The notes beneath the pieces are model-generated. The model saw nothing but the letters and a program-made list of their open reading frames with translations. It had not been told where the DNA came from and did not search any database. 64,000 bases of DNA from Aliivibrio sp. 1S175 (GTDB lineage: Bacteria; Pseudomonadota; Gammaproteobacteria; Enterobacterales; Vibrionaceae). The translations under genes were made by a program, and so were the position numbers. This document shows positions 9,437-18,644 of the stretch, piece after piece. How positions within the stretch are numbered: the stretch's first letter is position 1; each line of letters starts with the position of its first letter. The stretch lies in assembly GCF_001690985.1 (NCBI RefSeq), contig NZ_MAJS01000006.1, positions 82,145 through 146,144 of the forward strand, read 5' to 3'.

Positions 9437-10693
9437 TTATTTAGTCAATGGCTTGCATAGCTCCGAAATGACTTTTAAACGACGGTCTGGTTCAGCAACA
9501 AATGGATTCTCTTCATCCCATGCGTAACCCGCTAGAATTGCACTGATCATCTGCTTAATTTTTGGGTTCGGATTTTCGTGGAAAATGACATTTTGGAATG
9601 ATCCTTCGTACCATCCCTCGACATAACAACGGAATGCATTAACCCCCGTCATTAGTTTATCTGAATAATCGGTTTGCCAATTAACGTCTTCGTGGTTGAA
9701 TTGCTTAATTAATAGATCGACTGCTAACTCAGCAGACTTCATCGCAATGGTAACGCCAGAAGAGAAAACAGGGTCAAGAAATTCGCCCGCATTGCCTAAT
9801 AAAGCAAAATTACGATCAAACAACCTAGTTACATTAGCCGAATAGCCCATTATCTCACCACATGAGTTTGGATATTCAGCATCACTAAGTAATATTTTAA
9901 GGTTATCTTCTTCAGCCGCTAATTGTTTTAATGCTGAGATGCTGTCTTTGGGATAGCTTTCAAAAAACTCAGGCTCACCAACCACACCAAAAGAGCAAGT
10001 TCCATTACTGAATGGAATTAACCAATACCAGACTTTTGTATTTTTTGGATGGACAGAAATTAATATTTTATCCCTGTCGTAATGGTCGTCTGAAATATTA
10101 TCTGTAATATGAGTAAAAATAGCTTTTCGTGGTGGAAGACAAGAAGGCTCTTCTAAATTAAGTAATTTTGGTAATACGCGCCCAAACCCACTTGCATCTA
10201 ATACAAAATCAGCTTCAATTTGGTAAGGGTTACCATTGGGATCTAAAACAGAAAGTAGAGCTTTAGTCTGAGAAATATCAACATCAGTAATTTCGTGTTG
10301 GTAACGAATGTCCACCCCTTGATCTTGGGCACTATCAGCAAGTACTTTATCAAAAGTACCACGCTGAACTTGAAAAGTGGTGCCAGCCCCTTCGGAAAAC
10401 TTATCTGTGAAATCAAATGCCGTAAATATTCCATTGAAATGAAATGCAGCGCCATTTTTATATTGAAACCCCGCGCTTTCTACAGCGTCTAACATCCCTG
10501 CTTTTTTAATTGATTCCATACAGGCAGGAAGCAAACTCTCACCAATTGAAAAGCGAGGAAAGGTCGATTTCTCCAAGATTATGCAATCAATATTGTGTTT
10601 TTTTAATAACGCAGCAGCAATCGAACCCGACGGACCGGCACCAATAATAGCAACCTGAGTTGATTCTACGTTGATTGATTGTTTTGATAGCAC
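9437..10693 (-). CDS. FAD-dependent oxidoreductase with halogenase-like motifs (APE cluster)
   Basis: A 418-residue flavoprotein. GAGPSG at 18-23 is the dinucleotide-binding motif; FPRFSIGESLLP at 45-56 is typical of the branch holding phenolic flavin-dependent halogenases and geranylgeranyl-reductase-like enzymes. WYWLIP at 222-227 fits the WxWxIP halogenase signature, and K79 in QYKNGAAF lies where these enzymes keep a catalytic lysine. GNAGEFLDPVFSSG near 300 is the second FAD motif. It could therefore halogenate, hydroxylate or oxidise the aryl head or a polyene intermediate. Many relatives carry the motifs without proven halogenation, so the activity is open. It lies 9 bases downstream of the methyltransferase and is the last gene of the minus-strand arm. 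Confidence 0.8.
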   Translation of the reverse strand: MLSKQSINVESTQVAIIGAGPSGSIAAALLKKHNIDCIILEKSTFPRFSIGESLLPACMESIKKAGMLDAVESAGFQYKNGAAFHFNGIFTAFDFTDKFSEGAGTTFQVQRGTFDKVLADSAQDQGVDIRYQHEITDVDISQTKALLSVLDPNGNPYQIEADFVLDASGFGRVLPKLLNLEEPSCLPPRKAIFTHITDNISDDHYDRDKILISVHPKNTKVWYWLIPFSNGTCSFGVVGEPEFFESYPKDSISALKQLAAEEDNLKILLSDAEYPNSCGEIMGYSANVTRLFDRNFALLGNAGEFLDPVFSSGVTIAMKSAELAVDLLIKQFNHEDVNWQTDYSDKLMTGVNAFRCYVEGWYEGSFQNVIFHENPNPKIKQMISAILAGYAWDEENPFVAEPDRRLKVISELCKPLTK

Positions 10694-10702
10694 AAGTGGC
10701 TC

Positions 10703-11782
10703 CTATTTAGCTCTAAGCTCAAGCAGCGTATGACCTAAACCAATATTATTAGTTTGTTCAGCAACCGCAAAGCCAGCTTCTTCAATAATTTCTAAGAAAT
10801 CGCTGCAACGATAGAAACGGCTGTTACCGTTAGCTAAACACGTGAAGTACAGTGATGTTGCATTTAGGCTGTATGACGCGGCATCGTATTTTTGCTCATC
10901 CCAAAATAGTTCAAGAATATAAACTTTTGCATCAGCAGACATAGCAGCGCGTACACGTTTTAAAATACTTAAAATTTCCATTGGCGAGAAGCAATCTAAA
11001 AATTGGCTCATCCACCACACATCAGCGCCTTGAGGTAAGGGCAGTGTTTTATCCAGCATGTTGGTTGGATGACCACTAATACGATCAGCAAAGCCTTGTT
11101 GCTCTGCATTTATTAGTGCCATTTCGATCTGTTGTGGCAAATCAATAATCGTGACATTCACATCTTGATCGTATTTACAGCACTGCAGCGCCCATTTACC
11201 AGTGTTACCACCAATATCAAAAAGACGCTTAGGTTTTTTGCTTAATACTTTTTCTAATAAAATAGGGAATGAACGGTCAGAATAGAAATGATCAAACTTA
11301 AACCAGCTCTCTTTTGCTTTTTCTGGCAGTCGAGATAAGCCTTCATAAATAGTCGGCCAATCACCCAGTTCTTTCAAACCCGCAGGGGTGCCTTCTTGAA
11401 TTGATTCTGTTAAGTGCATCATTGCTGCATAACAAACATCAGCAGTGAAATCTAAATTCGCATTAGTCATGCCATCGTGTAATAAAAAGTGCCCAAGATT
11501 AGCAAGTACGTAATTTGGCTCGTCCCATGTCACAATATGTGCGCTCAGTGCCATATCAAGAAGAACTTTAACGCCATATTCAGAAACGCCAGTATCTCGA
11601 GATAATTGAACGGCATCTAAGCCTTGATCATTTGCTTTATCTAGCGCGGCAAGAATACCAAGATCTCTGAGAGTACGAGCGGTTTGAAAAACGATAGGGG
11701 CAAAAGAGAGTTTCTGTGCTTCTGTTTTTGCTTCTAGTGCATTAAAAGGGTCATTTTTATATTGAGTCACGAAATTAGCCAT
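10703..11782 (-). CDS. SAM-dependent methyltransferase (APE cluster)
   Basis: A 359-residue class I methyltransferase of the plant/CrtF O-methyltransferase type. An N-terminal winged-helix dimerisation domain (about 20-110; SRDTGVSEYGVKVLLDMAL) precedes a Rossmann fold with SAM motif I FDIGGNTGKWA near residue 188 and acidic residues TIIDLPQQ after the second strand. The usual catalytic histidine (WxMHxxxHD) is not obvious: the corresponding region reads WWMSQFLDCF. That allows C-methylation or another chemistry. In APE pathways methylation decorates the aryl head group; this gene is the obvious candidate. Probably co-transcribed with the FAD enzyme. Confidence 0.85.
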   Translation of the reverse strand: MANFVTQYKNDPFNALEAKTEAQKLSFAPIVFQTARTLRDLGILAALDKANDQGLDAVQLSRDTGVSEYGVKVLLDMALSAHIVTWDEPNYVLANLGHFLLHDGMTNANLDFTADVCYAAMMHLTESIQEGTPAGLKELGDWPTIYEGLSRLPEKAKESWFKFDHFYSDRSFPILLEKVLSKKPKRLFDIGGNTGKWALQCCKYDQDVNVTIIDLPQQIEMALINAEQQGFADRISGHPTNMLDKTLPLPQGADVWWMSQFLDCFSPMEILSILKRVRAAMSADAKVYILELFWDEQKYDAASYSLNATSLYFTCLANGNSRFYRCSDFLEIIEEAGFAVAEQTNNIGLGHTLLELRAK

Positions 11783-11875
11783 ATTATAAGAAGATGAAAA
11801 TGATCATATCAGCGGTTGTGAGTGAAACTTTGTTCAAAAGCAAGAAACCACTGATATTTACTAAAGATCAATAGA

Positions 11876-12451
11876 TTAGTCTATGATATTGGAAACGGTA
11901 TTATCTTTGAATTCGACTTTAAACGTATTAAATCTATTCTTCCAATATAGCCATTCACTGTTATTTAAGTCAGGTGTCTTATGCTCTGGTGGGAAGCCGA
12001 TCGCATATTTTACACCTTCCTTAGTCATTCCTTTTTTCACAACACCGTCTTTAATTCCTTGCTGATCTAAAGTACTGAGTTTTTTAATTTTTGAGCTATT
12101 ACATTCAGTGCCAAAATAATTACTTAGATATTTTGAAAAATCAGGAGAAGACTTATGCTTAGTCAAAGTATATTGCTTATCTGTGCTGCTAATTTTAAAG
12201 GTTAAATTTTTATTAGTTACATCAACAATATTAACTTGAGTACAAAGTGGGATTAAACCATCCTGTTGAAAATTAACGGAATAAAGCTTCATTCTTTTTT
12301 CATCAGGGTGGAGGTTAACCAAGGTATAAACGGGTTTATTGGTTTGAAATAAATCTTCACCTGTTACTTTGTCGGTAAGGGGAATTACACTTGCACAGCC
12401 GGATAATATAAGAACGCTAGCGGAGAGTAAAAGTGGTTTGTAAAATGACAT
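11876..12451 (-). CDS. Predicted outer-membrane lipoprotein at the APE operon head
   Basis: A 191-residue protein with a signal peptide and lipobox LSGC (Cys19), so it is lipidated and not retained by an obvious Asp at +2. The C-terminal third (KKGMTKEGVKYAIGFPP ... LYWKNR) resembles a SmpA/BamE-like beta-alpha fold. It is encoded divergently from the main APE operon, 130 bases away. A role in pigment transport or envelope attachment is likely from context but not shown. The start ATG has only a weak upstream purine tract. Confidence 0.7.
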   Translation of the reverse strand: MSFYKPLLLSASVLILSGCASVIPLTDKVTGEDLFQTNKPVYTLVNLHPDEKRMKLYSVNFQQDGLIPLCTQVNIVDVTNKNLTFKISSTDKQYTLTKHKSSPDFSKYLSNYFGTECNSSKIKKLSTLDQQGIKDGVVKKGMTKEGVKYAIGFPPEHKTPDLNNSEWLYWKNRFNTFKVEFKDNTVSNIID

Positions 12452-12511
12452 GTTTAGTCCCTTATTATCTGTTTTTATATTTATTTACCGTATGGCTTGT
12501 CGCATTTGTAT

Positions 12512-12539
12512 TTGCGCCAAGTCACTGAATTCATATATC
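12512..12539 (+). promoter_or_regulatory. Weak candidate promoter of the APE operon
   Basis: TTGCGC and TATATC are separated by 16 bases, some 40 bases before the first start codon. The box match is modest and no operator is recognised in the 130-base divergent region, so this is only the best available candidate. Confidence 0.3.
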
Positions 12540-12581
12540 CTATACGAGTAGGGTAACAAATTGTAATGTTTTTACTACTAG

Positions 12582-13313
12582 ATGGATATCATGGCATACG
12601 CAAATTTTAATATTATCGATTGGCACGCAATTTCTGCTGGAATAGCTACCAAAGCGGCTTGGCTACAGTGGCAAGAAACTAATTTCACTTGGCCTGAGGG
12701 AGAAAAAGCCCCTGTCGATAAAATTCCCGCGATGGCTCGAAGAAGAATGAGCTCATTAAGTAAATTAGCAGTGCAAACAGCCTTAGTGTTAATTGAAGAG
12801 CAAGAGGTTAATTATCTTGTATTTGCAAGCCGTCATGGTGAATTAACAAGAACCAGTGCCTTATTAGAAGATGTATTAACAGGGAATGATGCTTCCCCAA
12901 TGGCATTTTCACAGTCAGTGCATAATACCGCCGCAGGGCTATTTACCATTACAGCGAAACAAGCCCTTCCTGTTACCTCAATTGCGGCAGGCGAGAATAC
13001 ATTTCACTCTGCATTAATAGAAGCCTCTGTTTATTTAAATGAAAATCCGACCCATAACGTATTAGTGATTGATTTTGATGAACCACTCTCCTCACATTAT
13101 GAACAATTTGAAACTGAGACATATCAAGGTTATGCGTTAGGTGTAATATTAAGCGCAGGCGAAGAAATTCGGCTTGAGTGGAACAATAAACCATCAATCA
13201 GTTCTGAAGTTTTACCTCATGGGTTGCAATGTATTGCTAACTTAGTAGGATCACAATCTCACTGGAAAGTAGATAGCAAATCAACGCAATGGACATGGAC
13301 TTATAATAAATAG
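12582..13313 (+). CDS. apeC: APE chain-length factor (inactive half-ketosynthase)
   Basis: A 243-residue protein of the Ketoacyl-synt_2 family (PF13723). It covers only the N-terminal half of a ketosynthase, and where a KS has its TACSSS nucleophile it reads SIAAGENTF (133-141), so it has no catalytic cysteine. In characterised APE systems ApeC pairs with the ketosynthase ApeO and sets chain length; the partner here is the gene at 24209. First gene of the plus-strand operon. Two in-frame ATGs, 12582 and 12591, are possible starts. The spacing to the next gene is one base, so the operon is tightly coupled. Confidence 0.85.
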   Translation: MDIMAYANFNIIDWHAISAGIATKAAWLQWQETNFTWPEGEKAPVDKIPAMARRRMSSLSKLAVQTALVLIEEQEVNYLVFASRHGELTRTSALLEDVLTGNDASPMAFSQSVHNTAAGLFTITAKQALPVTSIAAGENTFHSALIEASVYLNENPTHNVLVIDFDEPLSSHYEQFETETYQGYALGVILSAGEEIRLEWNNKPSISSEVLPHGLQCIANLVGSQSHWKVDSKSTQWTWTYNK

Positions 13314-13314
13314 A

Positions 13315-14112
13315 ATGACGGTATTTTCACGGATAGATAAATATTGGCGAATAGTAGCAACAGGGCTTTGCTTCTCTCTTTTTGGCATTGGCGCGCTGTG
13401 TTTAACGTTTATTATTTTTCCTACGCTTACGTTTACCGCAAAAAATGCGCAACAACGAGAAATGCGTGTGCAATTAATTATTCAACGTAGCTTTTTATTG
13501 TTTTGTAAAACGATGCATTACAGCCGAGCTATTCGTTATCAATTTGACGGTGCTGAGCTATTAAAAGAGGATAAAAGTTGCTTAATTATCGCGAACCATC
13601 CTAGCTTGATTGATTATGTTTTAATTGCTTCACAATTACCGCAATGTGACTGCATTGTAAAAGCGGCCTTATGGCATAATCCGTTTATTCGCGGAATAGT
13701 GAGGGCTGCGGGTTATATTCCGAACCGTGAACCAGAAGCATTTCTAGAAGAGTGTTCAGATAAGTTAAATTCAGGAAATGTATTATTAGTTTTCCCTGAA
13801 GGAACACGGACAACACCTGGTATTAAATCTAAACTCCAGCGTGGCGCGGCACAAATAGCCGTTCGTAGTGAAAGTGATTTACGCATTATTCATGTCACGG
13901 TAACGCCAAGCTTCTTAACTAAAGAAGCCAAATGGTATCAAGTTCCAGATGTTAGACCGTTCTTTCATGTACAAGTGAAAGATAAGGTAGCGATAACGCC
14001 ATACATTGAAGACGCTGATTCGTCATCATCGGCGGCTCGAAACGTAAATCGATTTTTAGATACAGCTTTGTATCCGCAAAATGAATTTAAATCATCAAAA
14101 GAAAATAAGTAG
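13315..14112 (+). CDS. apeD: PlsC-type acyltransferase (APE)
   Basis: A 265-residue membrane-anchored lysophospholipid-acyltransferase-like protein. A hydrophobic segment spans about 12-40, NHPSLID at 94-100 is the HX4D catalytic motif, and FPEGTR at 160-165 is the acceptor/phosphate motif. In APE biosynthesis such enzymes are thought to transfer the finished polyene to a lipid or glycolipid carrier. It starts one base after the apeC stop. Acceptor and donor cannot be read from the sequence. Confidence 0.87.
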   Translation: MTVFSRIDKYWRIVATGLCFSLFGIGALCLTFIIFPTLTFTAKNAQQREMRVQLIIQRSFLLFCKTMHYSRAIRYQFDGAELLKEDKSCLIIANHPSLIDYVLIASQLPQCDCIVKAALWHNPFIRGIVRAAGYIPNREPEAFLEECSDKLNSGNVLLVFPEGTRTTPGIKSKLQRGAAQIAVRSESDLRIIHVTVTPSFLTKEAKWYQVPDVRPFFHVQVKDKVAITPYIEDADSSSSAARNVNRFLDTALYPQNEFKSSKENK

Positions 14113-14119
14113 GTTATTG

Positions 14120-14377
14120 ATGGAAGTATTACACAACGAAATTAAGCAATTAATTATTGAAGCGCTTAACCTAGAAGATATCTCAGTTGATGATATTGAA
14201 ACGGATGCACCATTGTTTGGTGATGGATTAGGTTTAGATTCTATTGATGCTTTAGAATTAGGTTTGGCAATTAAGAAAAAGTACAACCTTGTATTGGATG
14301 CTGACGATACGCAAACTCGTGAACATTTTGCGTCAGTGGCAAACTTGGCTACTTATATTACTGAAAATAAAGCGTAA
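14120..14377 (+). CDS. apeE: Acyl carrier protein 1 (APE)
   Basis: An 85-residue ACP with the phosphopantetheine site GLDSIDALEL. I place the start at 14120 (MEVLHNE), seven bases downstream of an AGTAGG tract and just after the apeD stop. An in-frame ATG at 14081 would add 13 residues unlike any ACP and overlap apeD. In the characterised APE pathway one ACP carries the aryl starter and the other the extender; which is which cannot be told here, though ApeE is reported to take the starter. Confidence 0.88.
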   Translation: MEVLHNEIKQLIIEALNLEDISVDDIETDAPLFGDGLGLDSIDALELGLAIKKKYNLVLDADDTQTREHFASVANLATYITENKA

Positions 14378-14388
14378 GAGAGTAAGTC

Positions 14389-14640
14389 ATGACAGATGTA
14401 AATAGAGAACAAGTATTAGAGCAAGTAACGGCAGCATTGGTTGAGTTATTTGAGATTGATGAAGCTGATATTACCCTTGATGCTAAATTGTATACCGATC
14501 TTGATTTAGACAGTATTGATGCCGTTGATTTAGTCGTTCACTTACAAAAAGTAACAGGTAAAAAAATTAAACCAGAAGAATTTAAAGAAGTTCGCACTGT
14601 TGAAGACGTTGTTAACTCTGTCGCTGCCCTTCTAAAATAA
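14389..14640 (+). CDS. apeF: Acyl carrier protein 2 (APE)
   Basis: An 83-residue acidic ACP with LDLDSIDAVDLV; the serine takes 4'-phosphopantetheine. It follows apeE by 11 bases and overlaps the next gene by one base (TAATG). The two ACPs differ clearly in sequence, which favours separate roles in starter loading and extension over simple duplication. The C-terminus (VEDVVNSVAALLK) is typical of type II ACPs. Confidence 0.9.
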   Translation: MTDVNREQVLEQVTAALVELFEIDEADITLDAKLYTDLDLDSIDAVDLVVHLQKVTGKKIKPEEFKEVRTVEDVVNSVAALLK

Positions 14641-15200
14641 TGCGTTGGCTGACGGTATTGTCAGCCATTGCACTGCTTGCTTATCCGCTGGCGGTTTACT
14701 ACGGTCTCCACTTTGGTGGGGTTACGACAGTAGCAGGCGTGCTAGCGGTGTTGTTTGTAGTGCGAATGGTCGGAGGCAAACAGGTTCCAATTCAAGAACT
14801 TAAATACATTGCAGTGATCAGTGGAGCAGCAGGGCTCATTCTTGCAGGCTTAGGCTGGTTATTTCGATCAGAAGGGTGGTTTACGTTTTACCCTGTGATC
14901 GTTAACGTAGTGATGTTTACTGTCTTTTTTTGGACGCTATCTCAACCTCAAAGTATGATTGAACGCTTTGCTCGCCTTCAAGAACCAGATCTTCCGCCGA
15001 GTGGCGTTGCCTACACGAGAACCGTAACCAAAGTGTGGTGTGTTTTTTTTGTAATAAACGGTTCGATTTCACTCTCTACTTGTTTTTTAGAGATGAAAGT
15101 ATGGATGTTGTATAACGGTTTTATTAGCTATTTATTGATAGGGACTTTATTTGTCACTGAATGGCTAGTGCGTCAATGGATAAAGAGAAAAGAAGCATGA
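14640..15200 (+). CDS. apeG: APE cluster membrane protein
   Basis: A 186-residue integral membrane protein with about five hydrophobic segments, starting near residue 2 and continuing at about 22-40, 52-75, 80-97 and 130-176. It has no catalytic motif that I recognise. It overlaps apeF by one base and the apeH start by four, so its translation is coupled to both. Proteins at this position are conserved in APE clusters; function unknown, perhaps a scaffold for the acyltransferase steps. Confidence 0.75.
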   Translation: MRWLTVLSAIALLAYPLAVYYGLHFGGVTTVAGVLAVLFVVRMVGGKQVPIQELKYIAVISGAAGLILAGLGWLFRSEGWFTFYPVIVNVVMFTVFFWTLSQPQSMIERFARLQEPDLPPSGVAYTRTVTKVWCVFFVINGSISLSTCFLEMKVWMLYNGFISYLLIGTLFVTEWLVRQWIKRKEA

Positions 15201-16564
15201 GCTACACAGCACTTTCCCATCTTATCAATCAAAAAGACCTAACTCATAATGTGTGTTTTGATGAGCAGCATACTTACGTGAGTTATGAGCAGTTTCAGCA
15301 TGACGTGCAACGAGTGTGTGGTTATTTATCTCATCAACCAGAAAAAAAATGGGCGTTATGTTTTGACGACAGCTATCAGTTTGCCGTCTCTTTTCTTGCT
15401 TTAGCTCATGCTGGTAAGCACATTATTTTACCCGGTAATCATCAACCTGCGGCACTAACTGAATTATCTGAACATTTTGATGCCTTGTTGCATGATGACA
15501 TAATACAAGTCATGCCTTGTGAACATCATTGCCATTATCAAACCATTACCGATAATGTTATAAGCGTATTATCCCCATTAGTGTTAAATGATATTCGCCT
15601 TACTTTATTCACCTCTGGTTCTACGGACACTCCAAAACCAATCGAAAAAACGTTGCAGTTACTGAGTAACGAAATCCAGCAATTGGAGCAGTTATGGGGT
15701 GACAAGCTAGACGCGACTGAAATTTACAGTACCGTTTCTCATCAACATATTTATGGGTTGTTATTTCGAGTGTTGTGGCCATTGTGTACTGGTCGTGCGT
15801 TTAGTCGAACAAATTTTATTTACCCTGAGCAAATTTTATCTCATCAACCTGAGCATAAAAAAACACTTATTTGCAGTCCTGCATTATTAAAGCGCCTTGC
15901 TGATCATGAAGGCTACAATCCCTATCAAATGGTTTTTTCTTCAGGTGGTCCTCTTGCTATTGAAGGGGCAGAGCAGAGTGAAATCAAACTCTCTTTACGT
16001 CCATTTGAAGTCTATGGAAGCACCGAAACCGGTGGGGTTGGTTATCGCCAGCAAATGGAGCCCACGTCGCTTTGGACATTCTTCCCATCTCATCAAACTC
16101 GCTTAAATATTGAGCATTGCCTAGAGTTGTTGTCTCCTTTTATTGATGAATCATTATGGTATCCGACCAGTGATTACTGTGATTTGTTGGATAATGGACA
16201 ATTCATGCTAAAAGGGCGAGTCGATAGAGTCATTAAAATTGAAGAAAAACGCCTTTCACTCACTGAAGTTGAAAAGCGTTTGATGCAACTAGAGTGGATA
16301 GATGAAGCGGCTGTGATCCCAATGGAAGAAGTTAAACGTACCGTGTTGGGTGCGGTTATTGTTCTTTCAGATGCAGGGAACAAATCAATACAACAAGGCT
16401 CTAAAGGTAAGTTTTGGTTAAAGTTACGCTCTGAATTAAGAGAGTGGTTAGAACCTGTCGGTATTCCTCGACGCTTTAGAACGGTTAAAGAAATTCCATT
16501 GAATAGCCAAGGTAAGCGTCAAATGCACGACTTACAGCAGCTATTTAATGATGTTAATGATTAA
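15197..16564 (+). CDS. apeH: AMP-dependent aryl-ACP ligase (APE starter loading)
   Basis: A 455-residue adenylate-forming enzyme. Visible core motifs are LFTSGSTDTPKP (A3, about 137-148), VYGSTETGG (A5, about 272-280) and GRVDRVIKI (A8, about 340-348). In APE biosynthesis it activates the aromatic acid starter and loads it on an ACP. I choose the ATG at 15197 because it forms the ATGA overlap with the apeG stop seen elsewhere in this operon; an in-frame ATG at 15161 would add 12 residues (MASASMDKEK...) without support. The C-terminal lysine region (PLNSQGKRQ) is present. Confidence 0.88.
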   Translation: MSYTALSHLINQKDLTHNVCFDEQHTYVSYEQFQHDVQRVCGYLSHQPEKKWALCFDDSYQFAVSFLALAHAGKHIILPGNHQPAALTELSEHFDALLHDDIIQVMPCEHHCHYQTITDNVISVLSPLVLNDIRLTLFTSGSTDTPKPIEKTLQLLSNEIQQLEQLWGDKLDATEIYSTVSHQHIYGLLFRVLWPLCTGRAFSRTNFIYPEQILSHQPEHKKTLICSPALLKRLADHEGYNPYQMVFSSGGPLAIEGAEQSEIKLSLRPFEVYGSTETGGVGYRQQMEPTSLWTFFPSHQTRLNIEHCLELLSPFIDESLWYPTSDYCDLLDNGQFMLKGRVDRVIKIEEKRLSLTEVEKRLMQLEWIDEAAVIPMEEVKRTVLGAVIVLSDAGNKSIQQGSKGKFWLKLRSELREWLEPVGIPRRFRTVKEIPLNSQGKRQMHDLQQLFNDVND

Positions 16565-16575
16565 AAGAAGTACTC

Positions 16576-16950
16576 ATGACAAAACGTAAACCGACAATTA
16601 TTTCCACTGAAATCTCGACTCTAGATGATAATCAATCTAGTGTGATTATCACTATGCACGTGGATGACGATATTCTTGATTTTTCTGGCCATTTCTCTGG
16701 TCATCCACTGTTACCAGGGGTAACACAAGTTGATTGGGCTATTTATTACGGTCAACAATACTTGCAAGCACAATCGAACTTTAAAGGAATGGAAGTGCTT
16801 AAATTTCAAGAACCAATCCTACCAAATACTCAAGTTGAACTAGAACTAAAGTGGGTTAAAGATAAAGAAAAACTCTATTTTTCGTTTAGTTCAATACATG
16901 GAGGCGGTGTAAGTAAACACTCTTCTGGCCGTATATTATTAGGGCAATAA
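16576..16950 (+). CDS. apeI: Hotdog-fold dehydratase (APE)
   Basis: A 124-residue FabA/FabZ-like protein with FSGHFSGHPLLPGV at 36-49; H43 lies in the HP(x)LPG position of the catalytic histidine. In characterised systems ApeI pairs with ApeP to dehydrate the beta-hydroxyacyl-ACP intermediate, and the partner is present at 25396. The preceding gap of 11 bases and the three-base gap to apeJ keep it in the operon. Confidence 0.85.
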   Translation: MTKRKPTIISTEISTLDDNQSSVIITMHVDDDILDFSGHFSGHPLLPGVTQVDWAIYYGQQYLQAQSNFKGMEVLKFQEPILPNTQVELELKWVKDKEKLYFSFSSIHGGGVSKHSSGRILLGQ

Positions 16951-16952
16951 TT

Positions 16953-18644
16953 ATGACTACCTTCCGTCCTTGTTTTCTTATTCCTTGTTATAACCATGGC
17001 AAAACTGTCCCTGCGGTTGTTGAGTCGTTATTAGCTTTTGGTTACCCAATGCTAATAGTAGACGACGGTAGCGAAATGGAAACGCAACAAATACTCATTG
17101 ATATTGCAGCGAATAATAGCGATATAACGTTAATTACATTGGCTCAAAACCAAGGTAAAGGCGGGGCGGTTATTGCTGGTATTGAAGCGGCCTATCAACA
17201 AAGTTTTAGTCATGCAATTCAAATTGATGCCGATGGCCAGCATGATCTCAATGCACTACCTAAGTTAATTCAAGAATCACAAATCCACCCTGCGGCCTTA
17301 ATTTCAGGCCAACCTGTTTATGATGAGAGTGTGCCTAAATCACGCCTATATGGTCGATATGTGACTCATGTTTGGGTATGGATAGAGACGCTTTCTTTTG
17401 CGATTAAAGACAGTATGTGTGGTTTTCGTTCTTACCCAATAGGTCCAACTATTAGCGTTCTGGAACGTGCGGTCTTAGGACGTAGAATGGATTTTGATAC
17501 CGAAATCATGGTTCGTATGTACTGGAATGACACGGATATCCGATTTATCAATACTCGCGTTATTTACCCAGAAGATGGCATTTCTCATTTTGATGCTTTA
17601 TGGGATAACGTCAAAATTAGTTGGATGCACACGAAGCTATTTTTTGGCATGTTGCTACGGATCCGACCATTATTAAAACGAAAACCAATACAGGATGATC
17701 ATTGGTCGTCTCATGCAGAGCGTGGCACGATTTTAGGTATTCAATTCCTGCTTTGGATCTATTCAACATTTGGGCGTGGTGTTTTCTCATTATTATTAAA
17801 GCCAGTTATGGCGTATTACTACTTACGTGGTGGTCCCGTAAAACAAGCGTCTGATGATTTTATTCAACAAATAAATGCCTATGCTCGAGTAAAAAACATT
17901 ACGTTGCCTGAGAAACTATCGTCATACCGTCACTTAGTTTCATTTGGTGAAACCATGTTAGATAAATTAGCAGCATGGCGTGGTGATTTTTCTGAGAAAA
18001 ACTTAATAGTGCATGGTACTGAGCATTATGAAGCGTTATCCAAACGAGAAAAAGGCATCGTAATGCTAGGTTCTCATTTGGGTAATTTAGAGTTATGTCG
18101 TGCTTTAAGTCGACGACATAAGGACCTTAAAATAAATGCACTGGTATTTACTGAGCACGCAGAGCGTTTTAATGCAGTAATGAAAACGGTTAACCCTCAA
18201 TCTGATGTTAATGTGATTCAAGTCAGTAAAATGGGGCCAGATACCGCTATTTTATTACAACAAAAGATAGATGCGGGAGAGTGGATTGTTATCGTAGGAG
18301 ACCGTACCTCGGTAACCAAAGAAGATCGTGTTATTTGGGCTGATTTCTTAGGAAAACCAGCGCCATTTCCACAAGGGCCATTTATGTTGGCTTCTATTTT
18401 AAAGCAACCTGTTTATTTAATGTTTGGTCTGCGTGACGATACACAAAAAGAGTCACGTTTTGATGTGTATTTTGAACCGTTTTCAGAACAAATTATATTA
18501 CCTCGTGGACAACGAGAAGAGGCTTTACAGGAAGTCGTGCAAAACTATGCTCGACGTTTAGAGCATTTCACACTGAAAGCACCATCGCAATGGTATAACT
18601 TTTTTAATTTTTGGCAGCTAACTGGAAAGAAAGATGACAACTAA
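16953..18644 (+). CDS. apeJ: Fused family 2 glycosyltransferase and LpxL-like acyltransferase (APE)
   Basis: A 563-residue two-domain protein. Residues 1 to about 230 form a GT2 domain with IVDDGSE (35-41) and DADGQHD (92-98). Residues about 255-563 resemble LpxL/HtrB lipid acyltransferases, with HLGNLE (375-380) as the HX4E motif. The fusion suggests that one protein adds a sugar to a lipid carrier and then an acyl (possibly polyene) chain. It overlaps the following ammonia-lyase by 11 bases. Substrates are inferred from family and context only. Confidence 0.86.
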   Translation: MTTFRPCFLIPCYNHGKTVPAVVESLLAFGYPMLIVDDGSEMETQQILIDIAANNSDITLITLAQNQGKGGAVIAGIEAAYQQSFSHAIQIDADGQHDLNALPKLIQESQIHPAALISGQPVYDESVPKSRLYGRYVTHVWVWIETLSFAIKDSMCGFRSYPIGPTISVLERAVLGRRMDFDTEIMVRMYWNDTDIRFINTRVIYPEDGISHFDALWDNVKISWMHTKLFFGMLLRIRPLLKRKPIQDDHWSSHAERGTILGIQFLLWIYSTFGRGVFSLLLKPVMAYYYLRGGPVKQASDDFIQQINAYARVKNITLPEKLSSYRHLVSFGETMLDKLAAWRGDFSEKNLIVHGTEHYEALSKREKGIVMLGSHLGNLELCRALSRRHKDLKINALVFTEHAERFNAVMKTVNPQSDVNVIQVSKMGPDTAILLQQKIDAGEWIVIVGDRTSVTKEDRVIWADFLGKPAPFPQGPFMLASILKQPVYLMFGLRDDTQKESRFDVYFEPFSEQIILPRGQREEALQEVVQNYARRLEHFTLKAPSQWYNFFNFWQLTGKKDDN

